A stretch of DNA of 64,000 nucleotides from positions 1-64,000 of the forward strand of contig JAZKUF010000006.1 in the NCBI GenBank assembly GCA_036625225.1, given 5' to 3'. The notes under the pieces were generated by a model. It was not told where the DNA came from, did no database searches, and was given only the letters and a program-made list of their open reading frames with translations. The position numbers were made by a program, and so were the translations under genes. Source of the DNA: Accumulibacter jenkinsii. GTDB lineage: Bacteria > Pseudomonadota > Gammaproteobacteria > Burkholderiales > Rhodocyclaceae. Position 1 is the first letter of the stretch. Each line of letters begins with the position of its first letter. Below, in pieces: positions 57,023-64,000 of this stretch.

Positions 57023-57604
57023 CTACTTGAAGTTGAGGCCGGCAAAACCCATGAAGGCGAGCGATAAAAGGCTCGCCAGGATGAAACTGACCGGCGCGCC
57101 GGCAAAAGCCGCCGGCACGCGCGCCAGCGCCAGGCGCTCGCGCAGGCCGGCGAAAATCAGCAGCACCAGCGTAAAACCGATCGCCGAGCCAAAGCCATAG
57201 GCGAGGCTGTGGACAAAGCTCATCTTCTCCTGGGCGGTCAGCAGCGCCAGCCCCAGCACCGCGCAGTTGGTGGTGATCAGCGGCAGATAGATGCCGAGCG
57301 CCTGGTACAGCGCCGGTGCCGATTTCTTGATCACCAGTTCGACGAACTGCACCGTCGCAGCGATCACCAGGACGAAGGTGAGAATGCGCAGATAGCCGAG
57401 AGCAAAGGGAAGCAGCAGCCAGTGCTCGAGCATCCAGGTCGCGGCACAGGCGAGGGTAATGACGAAGGTCGTCGCGAGTCCCATGCCGAGCGCACTGTCC
57501 ATGCTCCGGGAGACCCCCATGAAGGGGCACAGCCCGAGAAACTTGACCAGCACGACGTTGTTCACGAGAGCGGTCGATAACAGCAGCAGCAGGTAGGTGG
57601 TCAT
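57023..57604 (-). CDS. rnfA: Rnf complex subunit RnfA
   Basis: The 193-aa six-helix membrane protein has NNVVLVKFLGLCPFMGVSRSMDSALGMGLATTFVI and TTNCAVLGLALL, the RnfA/NqrE signature with the two cluster cysteines. First gene of the operon rnfABCDGEH. ATG 57604 (MTTYLLLLLSTALVNN) is chosen on homology; a longer frame runs into the promoter region. Confidence 0.95.
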   Translation of the reverse strand: MTTYLLLLLSTALVNNVVLVKFLGLCPFMGVSRSMDSALGMGLATTFVITLACAATWMLEHWLLLPFALGYLRILTFVLVIAATVQFVELVIKKSAPALYQALGIYLPLITTNCAVLGLALLTAQEKMSFVHSLAYGFGSAIGFTLVLLIFAGLRERLALARVPAAFAGAPVSFILASLLSLAFMGFAGLNFK

Positions 57605-57631
57605 GGTCGGCAAACTCCTCGCCTTCTCTTC

Positions 57632-57648
57632 TGCACGAAGCGTGCCAA
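57632..57648 (-). promoter_or_regulatory. Sigma-54 promoter of the rnf operon
   Basis: On the minus strand TTGGCACG-CTTC-GTGCA matches the -24/-12 consensus. GG (57646-57645) and GC (57634-57633) are 10 bases apart and only one informative base departs from consensus. Its expected start site is just upstream of rnfA. Confidence 0.85.
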
Positions 57649-57759
57649 GCCTTCTGCGCGCTACCCCAAAGCCGTGCCGGCGATCGCAAACCCGCACCAG
57701 CATGGCGTTTTTTTCGCCGCTCGCGACCTCGCCCGGCGCCCGGCGACAAGCCCCGGCAA

Positions 57760-57775
57760 TGTCGCAAGTCCGACA
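57760..57775. promoter_or_regulatory. NifA upstream activator sequence (TGT-N10-ACA)
   Basis: TGT-CGCAAGTCCG-ACA matches the NifA binding consensus exactly. It lies about 125 bases upstream of the rnf -24/-12 promoter, within the usual range for a NifA site, and NifA itself is encoded 1.6 kb away. Confidence 0.75.
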
Positions 57776-57869
57776 AAACAGGACATCCGCGGCGCGAAAC
57801 CGTCGCGGGATCAACCCCGGCGCGAAAATTGCTTCATACCAGGCAAGCATTTGATGGGGACCGATCGAG

Positions 57870-59420
57870 ATGGCAAACGAACAACTCAAGCTGGCGGCCG
57901 GAAGCGAAGCGACGGGGCTCTCGCCGAGCATCCACCCGCAGGTCTTCCAGCACACCGTCAATCAGGCCGACATGGCGATCTCGATCACCGACGTGCGGGG
58001 CAACATCCTTTACGTGAACCCCGCTTTTACCCGCGTCACCGGCTACACGGGCGACGAGGCGGTCGGCAGGAACCAGTCGATCCTCTCCAACCGGAGCATG
58101 CCGCGCGAGTTCTACCAGGTGCTGTGGCAGAAGATTTCGCACGGCGAGCCCTGGAGCGGACGCCTGATCAACCGCCGCAAGGACGGCAGCGAGTACCTCG
58201 CCGAGCTGAGCATTTCGCCAGTCGTAAACGGCGATGGCGAGGTATTCAACTACCTCGGCATGCACCGCGACGTGACCGAAGTCCATCGCCTCGAATACCA
58301 GGTCCGCAACCAGAAGGCACTGATCGAATCGGTGGTCGACGCAGCGCCAGTGGTCATCGCACTGCTCGACATCGACGACCGGGTGGTGCTCGACAACCAT
58401 GAGTACAAGAAGCTGCAGGCCGACCTCGGCATGGTCGAACCGGCGCCGATGCTGATGTCGGCGGTGCGCGCGAGCCTCGAACTCGAGTCGGGAAGAGGAC
58501 GGCGGACTTCAGGCTATCTCTTCCTCGATCGCGAGGTGCGGATCGATCCGCCGGGCGGCCGGCCCCCGCGCTGGTTTTCCTGTTCCGGCAGCCGGGTTCG
58601 TGAAGACGACGGTGCGGCCGATGCCTTCCTCGCCGGACAGGGACGTGATTACCTGCTGCTGGTCGCGAAGGAGATCAGCAGCCTGCGCGTGCAGCAGGAA
58701 AAGATCCGCGTCGCCGCCCTGCAGGCGGCGATGGCGGAAGAGGATCGGCTCTCGGCCCTGCGCGAGAGCCTCGCGGCCGCCACCTTCCGGCTCGAAGGGC
58801 CGCTCAACATGATCGCCTCGGCGGTTGGCATGCTGACGCGGCGCCGGGGCGAATCGGACCCGATGTCGGTGGCGCTCGCCGACGCCGTCCACGCCGGCCA
58901 GCAGGCGCTCACCGATCTGCGCTCGATGATTCCTGCCGAGTCGGCTGAAGCGATCGGCCCGGTGAACCTGAACGAGATGCTGCGCGACGTCCTCGACCTG
59001 TCGACCGGTCGCCTGCTCGCCGCCGGCATCACCGTGAACTGGAAACCCCAGGCCATGCTGCCGACGCTGCAGGGAGCGCCGAACAAGCTGCGTTCGCTGT
59101 TCAAGGCTCTGATCGACAACGCCATCGAGGCGATGAACACCCGCGGCTGCCGCGAACGTGAACTGACCGTGGTCAGCAAGGCGCGCCTCGGCGGCGTCGA
59201 GGTCGTGATCGGTGACAGCGGGCCGGGAATCGAAGACGCCCAGCAGCTCAAGGTCTTCGAGCCCTTCCATACCACCAAGCGCGGCGGCGGGCATCTGGGC
59301 ACCGGCCTCTCTTCGGCGCAGCAGATCGCCGCCGAACACGGCGGCTTCATCGAGATCGAGCCGCCGATCACCCGCGGCTGCCGCGTGCGCGTGCTGCTGC
59401 CCCTCGCCTCGCGACCATGA
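57870..59420 (+). CDS. nifL: Nitrogen-fixation regulator NifL
   Basis: The 516-aa protein has an N-terminal PAS that should bind FAD (NILYVNPAFTRVTGYTGDEAVGRNQSILSN...GMHRDVTE), a second PAS-like region and a kinase-like C-terminal domain. Its N-, G- and F-type boxes are LIDNAIEAMN, VIGDSGPGIED and HLGTGLSSAQQI. The region where a kinase His is expected reads ATFRLEGPLNMIASA, with no His, so it should act by binding NifA rather than by phosphotransfer. NifL inhibits NifA in response to oxygen and fixed nitrogen. nifA overlaps its stop (ATGA). Confidence 0.92.
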   Translation: MANEQLKLAAGSEATGLSPSIHPQVFQHTVNQADMAISITDVRGNILYVNPAFTRVTGYTGDEAVGRNQSILSNRSMPREFYQVLWQKISHGEPWSGRLINRRKDGSEYLAELSISPVVNGDGEVFNYLGMHRDVTEVHRLEYQVRNQKALIESVVDAAPVVIALLDIDDRVVLDNHEYKKLQADLGMVEPAPMLMSAVRASLELESGRGRRTSGYLFLDREVRIDPPGGRPPRWFSCSGSRVREDDGAADAFLAGQGRDYLLLVAKEISSLRVQQEKIRVAALQAAMAEEDRLSALRESLAAATFRLEGPLNMIASAVGMLTRRRGESDPMSVALADAVHAGQQALTDLRSMIPAESAEAIGPVNLNEMLRDVLDLSTGRLLAAGITVNWKPQAMLPTLQGAPNKLRSLFKALIDNAIEAMNTRGCRERELTVVSKARLGGVEVVIGDSGPGIEDAQQLKVFEPFHTTKRGGGHLGTGLSSAQQIAAEHGGFIEIEPPITRGCRVRVLLPLASRP

Positions 59421-60976
59421 GCGCGAGCCCGTCAGCCGCCTTGCTGCAATCCCAGTTCGAGACCCTGCAGCGGGTGTCGCTGGTGCTTGCGCGTTCACTC
59501 GATTTCCAGCAGGCGCTGCGCGAGGTGTTGCGCACGCTCGAAATCAGCGGCCATCTGAGTCGCGGCATGATCAGCGTGATCGATCCCGACGCCGGCGACC
59601 TCACCGTGCATGCCGTCCATGGCCTGGAAAGCGACGAGTTTGCGGCGATCCGCTATCGGCCCGGCGAAGGCTTGCTGGGACGCATCCTCGAAGGCGGCGG
59701 CAGCTGCGCGGTCGCCCGCCTCGGCGACCAGCCACGCTTTCTCGACCGGCTCGGCCTCTACGCGCGCGACCTGCCGTTCATTGCCGTGCCGATCCATATC
59801 GGCGGCACCCTGCAGGGGGTGCTGGCGGTGCAGCCCGACGAACCCGACGACGGTCTGCTCGGCGAACGGCTCGGTTTCGTCGAGCTGCTCGCCAACCTGA
59901 TCGGGCAGCATGTGCGGCTGGCGCTCGAAGTCGCGCAGGAACAGAAGTCGGTCGCCGGCGATCTTGATCCGATCCGCCGCTCGCTTCGCCAACGCCCCGG
60001 TTTCGGTAACCTGATTGGTCACTCGATCGCCATGCTGCGCATCTTCGAACAGATCCGGATGGTCTCGAAGTGGCCGACGACCGTGCTCATCCGCGGCGAG
60101 ACGGGCACCGGCAAGGAACTGATCGCCAATGCCATCCACTACAACTCACCGCGTGCCCGCGGACCCTACGTCCGCCTGAACTGCGCGTCGCTGCCCGAGA
60201 ATCTGCTCGAGTCGGAGCTCTTCGGCCACGAAAAAGGCGCCTTCACCGGCGCCGTCAGCTCGCGCAAGGGGCGCTTCGAAATGGCCGACGGCGGCACCCT
60301 CTTCCTCGACGAAATCGGCGACATCTCGCCGGCCTTTCAGGCCAAGCTGCTGCGCGTCCTGCAGGAAGGCGAAATCGAGCGGGTCGGCGGCGGCAGGACG
60401 CTGAAACTCGACGTGCGGCTGATCGCCGCCACCCACCGCGACCTCGAAGCGGCGGTCGATAGCGGCGACTTCCGCGAGGATCTGTACTACCGCCTCAACG
60501 TCATGCCGATCCTCCTGCCGCCGCTACGCGAGCGCCTCGAGGATTTGCCGAAGATCGCCGGCCATCTCCTCGACCGTCTCGGGGGCATGCAGCGCCGCTC
60601 GCTCCGGCTCACCAGCAGCGCGCAGCGGCGGCTCGCGCAGCACCACTGGCCGGGCAACGTCCGCGAACTGGAAAACTGCCTCGAACGGGCGGCGGTGATG
60701 TCGGAGAGTGGCGAAATCGATGCCGACCTGATCCGCATCGACCGCTCGCGCGAGCGCACCGCGCAGCGTCCGGGCGGCACCCCGACGAGCGCGCCGGCTC
60801 CGCCTGCCGGCGATGGCATCGAGCCCGGCGGCGAGCAGAGCGAGCGCGAACGGGTGATCGCCGCGCTCGAACAGGCGGGCTGGGTGCAGGCCCGCGCCGC
60901 CCGGCTGCTCGGCATGACCCCGCGGCAGATCGCCTACCGCGTGCAGATCCTCAACATCGAGGTCAAGCAGATGTGA
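59417..60976 (+). CDS. nifA: Nif-specific sigma-54 activator NifA
   Basis: The 519-aa protein has an N-terminal GAF domain (SLVLARSLDFQQALREVL...), a sigma-54 AAA+ domain with Walker A RGETGTGKE, GAFTGA and LFLDEIGDISPAFQAKLLRVLQEGE, a Pro/Ala-rich linker, and a Fis-type HTH ending VQARAARLLGMTPRQIAYRVQ and IEVKQM. The last block is diagnostic for NifA. The interdomain cysteine motif of oxygen-sensing NifA proteins is absent, consistent with control by the co-encoded NifL. Likely target: the rnf promoter and nif genes outside the window. Confidence 0.96.
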   Translation: MSASPSAALLQSQFETLQRVSLVLARSLDFQQALREVLRTLEISGHLSRGMISVIDPDAGDLTVHAVHGLESDEFAAIRYRPGEGLLGRILEGGGSCAVARLGDQPRFLDRLGLYARDLPFIAVPIHIGGTLQGVLAVQPDEPDDGLLGERLGFVELLANLIGQHVRLALEVAQEQKSVAGDLDPIRRSLRQRPGFGNLIGHSIAMLRIFEQIRMVSKWPTTVLIRGETGTGKELIANAIHYNSPRARGPYVRLNCASLPENLLESELFGHEKGAFTGAVSSRKGRFEMADGGTLFLDEIGDISPAFQAKLLRVLQEGEIERVGGGRTLKLDVRLIAATHRDLEAAVDSGDFREDLYYRLNVMPILLPPLRERLEDLPKIAGHLLDRLGGMQRRSLRLTSSAQRRLAQHHWPGNVRELENCLERAAVMSESGEIDADLIRIDRSRERTAQRPGGTPTSAPAPPAGDGIEPGGEQSERERVIAALEQAGWVQARAARLLGMTPRQIAYRVQILNIEVKQM

Positions 60977-61140
60977 CCGTGAAGCGGGGACAAGACTGCC
61001 CGGAATGACCTGAGGCAGGGTGCACCAAGGGTCCCGGTGGCGGAAATTCGCGCTGCGCCGAGGTCGGACTGCCGGAAAGCCTGCGACAATGCCGGTCGCA
61101 CGTACCTCCGTGCGCCCTTCACCAGCCCTCCTCAGGAACC

Positions 61141-61821
61141 ATGCGCTTACTCGCGATTGAAGACAACCGCGACATCCTCGCCAATGTCGCCGACTATCTC
61201 GAAGCCAAAGGCTACACCGTCGACTGCGCGGGCAACGGACCCCACGGCCTGCATCTCGCCCTCACCCATGCCTACGATCTGATGATCCTCGATCTGATGC
61301 TGCCGGGCATCGACGGTTATCAGCTTTGCCAGCGCTTGCGGGAGGCCGGCAGCGAGGTGCCGATCATCATGCTGACCGCCCGCGACACCCTCGAGGATCG
61401 CCTGCAGGGACTGAAGGCAGGCGCCGACGATTACCTGGTGAAGCCTTTCGCTCTGGCCGAACTCGCAGCGCGCATCGAAGCCGTTTTACGGCGCAGCCAG
61501 GGTGGCAGGAAGCGGCTGTTGCAGGTGGCCGACCTGGTCTTTGATCTCGATGGCCTGCAGATCAGGCGTGCCGGGCAGACGCTCAGACTCAACCCGACCG
61601 GCCAGAAAATTCTCGAACTCCTGATGCGCCGCAGCCCGGCAGTCGTGCGTCGGGAACTCATCGAGGAAGCCCTGTGGGGGGAATTGCCACCCCCCAGCGA
61701 TAGTCTACGCAGCCACATCCATCTGCTCCGTCAGGCGATCGACAAACCCTTTGCCAGACCATTGCTACAGACAATTCACAGTGTCGGCTATCGACTGAGC
61801 GACGAGAGCGATGGTGCGTAA
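61141..61821 (+). CDS. OmpR/PhoP-family response regulator
   Basis: The 226-aa protein has a receiver with acidic pair IEDNRD, phospho-Asp51 in LMILDLMLPGIDGY, Thr in IIMLTARD and Lys in DYLVKPFALAEL. A winged-helix DNA-binding domain follows (RLNPTGQKILELLMRRSPAVV, SDSLRSHIHLLRQAID, IHSVGYRLS). It overlaps the kinase gene by 11 bases. The 164 bp upstream hold no clear promoter match. Confidence 0.93.
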   Translation: MRLLAIEDNRDILANVADYLEAKGYTVDCAGNGPHGLHLALTHAYDLMILDLMLPGIDGYQLCQRLREAGSEVPIIMLTARDTLEDRLQGLKAGADDYLVKPFALAELAARIEAVLRRSQGGRKRLLQVADLVFDLDGLQIRRAGQTLRLNPTGQKILELLMRRSPAVVRRELIEEALWGELPPPSDSLRSHIHLLRQAIDKPFARPLLQTIHSVGYRLSDESDGA

Positions 61822-63076
61822 ACCGCCGCTCGCCCGCCGCATCGTCATCGCCTTCTCGTTGTTGACCCTGATCGTCAGCGGACTCTTTTCCCTGGCCATC
61901 GTCGCCATTGTTCATGTCGTGGAAAAAGACCTCGTGGGCGAAGAGCTTGGCCGACAGATGGGGCTCGCCCTGACCACCTATCAGGACGAGGGGCGCGTTC
62001 CCGAATTCGGCGCCGGCACCCGGCTCCATGCTCCCGGGCTGACCAGCGATCATTTGCCGCCCTCGCTGGTCGGCCTGCCTGAAGGTTTTACCGAAATCGA
62101 TGACGACACGCAGGCTTACTACGCCTACCGCCGTTCCCTGAACGGACAGGAGTTTGTTCTGCTTCGCGACCAGAGCGAATTCGAGGCCCGTGAGCAGATC
62201 TTGTTCACGGCGGTTCTGCTCGGCTTTCTGGCCTCGCTGGCGCTGGCCTGGGGAATCGGACGCCTGGTGGTCGGACAGGTGATCGATCCGATCCGCCATC
62301 TGGCGCACCGGGTACGCCATCGCGCTCAGTTGCTGCCTCTCGCCCCGGCCCTCGCCCCCGACTATGCGGATGACGAAGTCGGCCAACTCGCGCAGGCCTT
62401 TGATGCGGCGTTCGGCCAACTCGGCTGCGTCCTCGAACGTGAGCGGCGCTTCACGAGCGATGTCAGTCACGAATTGCGAACGCCCTTGATGGTCATTGCG
62501 ACTTCGAGCGAATTGTTGCAGGAGGCTGAACTGTCCGCACGTCAACGACGTTTGGTCGAACGGATTGATCAGGCGAGCGAAGAGATGCGCGAGTTGGTAC
62601 AGACCTTCCTTCTCCTGGCACGAGCGGAATCGGGGAACGCCATCGCCGGGCAGGAGAGCACGCTGCGGCAGGTCGCCGAGGAGCAGGCAGGACGCTGGGC
62701 GCCAAAAGTGCAACGCCGGGGACTGCACTTCGAAATGCAGGTTCTGGCTGACGATGACGGCCATTACCACCAGACTTTTCTGCGCGTTGTCATTGGCAAC
62801 CTGCTGCGCAATGCCCTCTACTACACCGAGCAGGGCGAAATACGCCTGTCGCTGGAAGCGGGCGGCTTTCGCGTCGAAGACAGCGGCATCGGCATTGCCG
62901 ACCAGGACAAGGCGGCGGTTTTTCAGTCCTTCGTCCGGGCGGACAAGACCCGGGGCGACGGGCTGGGCCTCGGGCTGTCACTGGTCAGGCGCATCTGTCA
63001 ACAGGAAGGCTGGACGATTGCCCTCGAAGACCGGGAAGGCGGAGGAAGCGCTTTCAGCGTCCGATTTTCGAGCTGA
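61811..63076 (+). CDS. Sensor histidine kinase partner of the OmpR-type regulator
   Basis: The 421-aa protein has two membrane helices (residues 11-37 and 131-156) around a ~95-residue periplasmic sensor. A HAMP-like linker, HisKA with FTSDVSHELRTPLMVIATSSELL, and HATPase with NLLRNALYY, VEDSGIGIADQDK and GDGLGLGLSLV follow. The small sensor domain resembles those of QseC/PmrB-class kinases. It follows its regulator in the same operon. Confidence 0.92.
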   Translation: MVRKPPLARRIVIAFSLLTLIVSGLFSLAIVAIVHVVEKDLVGEELGRQMGLALTTYQDEGRVPEFGAGTRLHAPGLTSDHLPPSLVGLPEGFTEIDDDTQAYYAYRRSLNGQEFVLLRDQSEFEAREQILFTAVLLGFLASLALAWGIGRLVVGQVIDPIRHLAHRVRHRAQLLPLAPALAPDYADDEVGQLAQAFDAAFGQLGCVLERERRFTSDVSHELRTPLMVIATSSELLQEAELSARQRRLVERIDQASEEMRELVQTFLLLARAESGNAIAGQESTLRQVAEEQAGRWAPKVQRRGLHFEMQVLADDDGHYHQTFLRVVIGNLLRNALYYTEQGEIRLSLEAGGFRVEDSGIGIADQDKAAVFQSFVRADKTRGDGLGLGLSLVRRICQQEGWTIALEDREGGGSAFSVRFSS

Positions 63077-63361
63077 TTTCACATCTTTTTCACTCTCTTT
63101 TGACGAGTTGTTGACCGGCGAGGCATTAAGCTGGGGTGTCGTTCGCGAAGCCGCCTCCTCGCCCTCGCACGCGCAAAAGGGCTTTGCTCGATCCGGGAAC
63201 CCGACACTTTAGCCTCTGCGCTTCGCGGCACGCCACCCGTCCGCGCGCCCTTGCGACCTCTGCCGAACACCTTTGGCCGGTTGGTCTGCCGGCCAGCCCG
63301 GACAAGCTGACGAGCGCAGGACGGCTCGGGAGCGCTGTTCATCACTTTTCGGAAACCCTGC
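63077..63361. other. Intergenic region upstream of the last gene
   Basis: This 285-bp stretch holds no supported gene. Short T-rich tracts (CATCTTTTTCACTCTCTTTTGACG) follow the kinase stop; no clear hairpin was found. Confidence 0.4.
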
Positions 63362-64000
63362 ATGCCTGCTGCCACCGTCGACCCTGTCTTGCGGCGCTAC
63401 TTCGTCGTTCTCTACCTCGCCGTCTTTGCCATGATTGCCCTGTTCTGGCCACTGTTGAGCACCCCCGAGCCTGGCGCCAGACTGTTCGTTTTCGCTGCAA
63501 CGGCCGGCTATGCGGCGCTGTACACCCTGCCCGCACTGCTGCTCACGGCGCTGATCGGCCGTCTGCTGCCGCGATGGCGCTGGTCGACCGGTCTTCGCTA
63601 TGGCATCGCTTTCGTCGCTGGCAGCGTGCTCCTGGTCTGCATCTATGCGGATTACCGCCTCTACGAGCTGTACCAGTATCACTTCAATGGGTTCGTCTGG
63701 AATCTGCTGACGACGCCCGGCGGGATTTCGGCGCTCGGCGCCACCGAGGCGACCGAGCGCACGGTGGCCCTGCAGGTCGGCCTGTTCCTGCTCGCCAATG
63801 CCGCTGTTCTTTTCCTGCTGCAGCGCTACGGGCATCGGGGCTGGACTCCATCGCGGTGGGCCATGACCGTGGCCAGTGCGCTGCTGCTCGGCCTCCTGGC
63901 GAGTGAGGAAATGGTGTATGCCTATAGCACCCATGCCGGGCAGGAAAGGTATCTGGCGGCCGCCGAGACCATTCCTTTTCACCTCCATACCGGCGCCAGC
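63362..64000 (+). CDS. Polytopic membrane protein, N-terminal part (sulfatase/LTA-synthase-like?)
   Basis: The frame (MPAATVDPVLRRYFVVLYLAVF...) stays open to the window end, giving 213 residues with about five membrane helices (residues 13-31, 40-64, 76-95, 138-158 and 166-183). The loop FNGFVWNLLTTPGGISALGATEATERTV recalls the membrane domain of envelope sulfatase/phosphotransferase proteins of the alkaline-phosphatase superfamily (LtaS/YejM type). The catalytic domain, if any, lies beyond the window. It follows a two-component system that could regulate it. Confidence 0.5.
   Translation, partial: MPAATVDPVLRRYFVVLYLAVFAMIALFWPLLSTPEPGARLFVFAATAGYAALYTLPALLLTALIGRLLPRWRWSTGLRYGIAFVAGSVLLVCIYADYRLYELYQYHFNGFVWNLLTTPGGISALGATEATERTVALQVGLFLLANAAVLFLLQRYGHRGWTPSRWAMTVASALLLGLLASEEMVYAYSTHAGQERYLAAAETIPFHLHTGAS

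Noticed and set aside
57703..57717. A second GG-N10-GC element facing nifL (TGGCGTTTTTTTCGC)
   Set aside because: Only the invariant dinucleotides match. The rest of the -24/-12 consensus is missing and the leader to nifL would be about 140 bases.

Overview
The window is high-GC chromosomal DNA from a betaproteobacterium. The markers are a DUF3579 gene, the order mlaFEDACB-(ABC pair)-ibaG-murA, two phasins (polyhydroxyalkanoate granule proteins), and an rnf operon divergent from nifL-nifA. Together with PEP-CTERM and MSHA-type pilus genes this fits the Rhodocyclales/'Candidatus Accumulibacter' neighbourhood. That placement is inference from gene content, not from a database search.

Positions 1-13.8 kb form an accessory, decayed region. 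It holds a truncated IS1595-type transposase, a DUF6399 remnant, several copies of a 22-bp inverted-repeat end, a secreted nuclease overlapping a small DUF6794 gene, and an AT-richer block with unknown membrane proteins. A truncated IS5-like transposase abuts a PEP-CTERM gene that carries an in-frame 190-bp MITE with a perfect 8-bp target duplication. Next come a replication-initiator-like gene and a 1.8-kb array of 133-bp tandem repeats. The array runs directly into the start codon of an XRE-type regulator, and a degenerate tRNA-Val(CAC) follows.

Positions 13.9-25.5 kb are core chromosome: a large hybrid sensor kinase (SBP-PAS-PAS-HK-REC-HPt), DUF3579, and on the minus strand the Mla phospholipid-transport operon, an ABC-2 exporter pair, ibaG and murA.

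Positions 25.5-43.2 kb form one MSHA-like type IV pilus locus. It contains the AAA protein MshM, secretin MshL, TPR protein MshN, ATPase MshE, platform MshG, GspL/PilMN-, PilO- and PilP-like parts, two minor pilin-like proteins and a separate major pilin. A sigma-54 response regulator (25.5 kb) and a membrane histidine kinase (40.5-42.2 kb) bracket it, and a class III adenylate cyclase lies inside. The pilin gene has a convincing -24/-12 promoter, so kinase, regulator and pilin can be read as one circuit.

Positions 43.3-47.3 kb hold kdsD-lptC-lptA (LPS synthesis and export) and two phasin genes. The first phasin has a perfect consensus sigma-70 promoter flanked by a repeated TGC-rich motif that looks like a PhaR operator pair. 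Positions 47.3-52.2 kb hold a CinA-like protein and HrpA.

Positions 52.3-61.0 kb form a nitrogen-fixation support module: rnfABCDGEH on the minus strand and nifL-nifA on the plus strand. Between them lie a strong sigma-54 promoter facing rnfA and a NifA upstream activator site (TGT-N10-ACA), so Rnf probably supplies low-potential electrons to nitrogenase under NifA control. The last 3 kb hold an OmpR-type two-component system and the start of a membrane protein that runs off the window.
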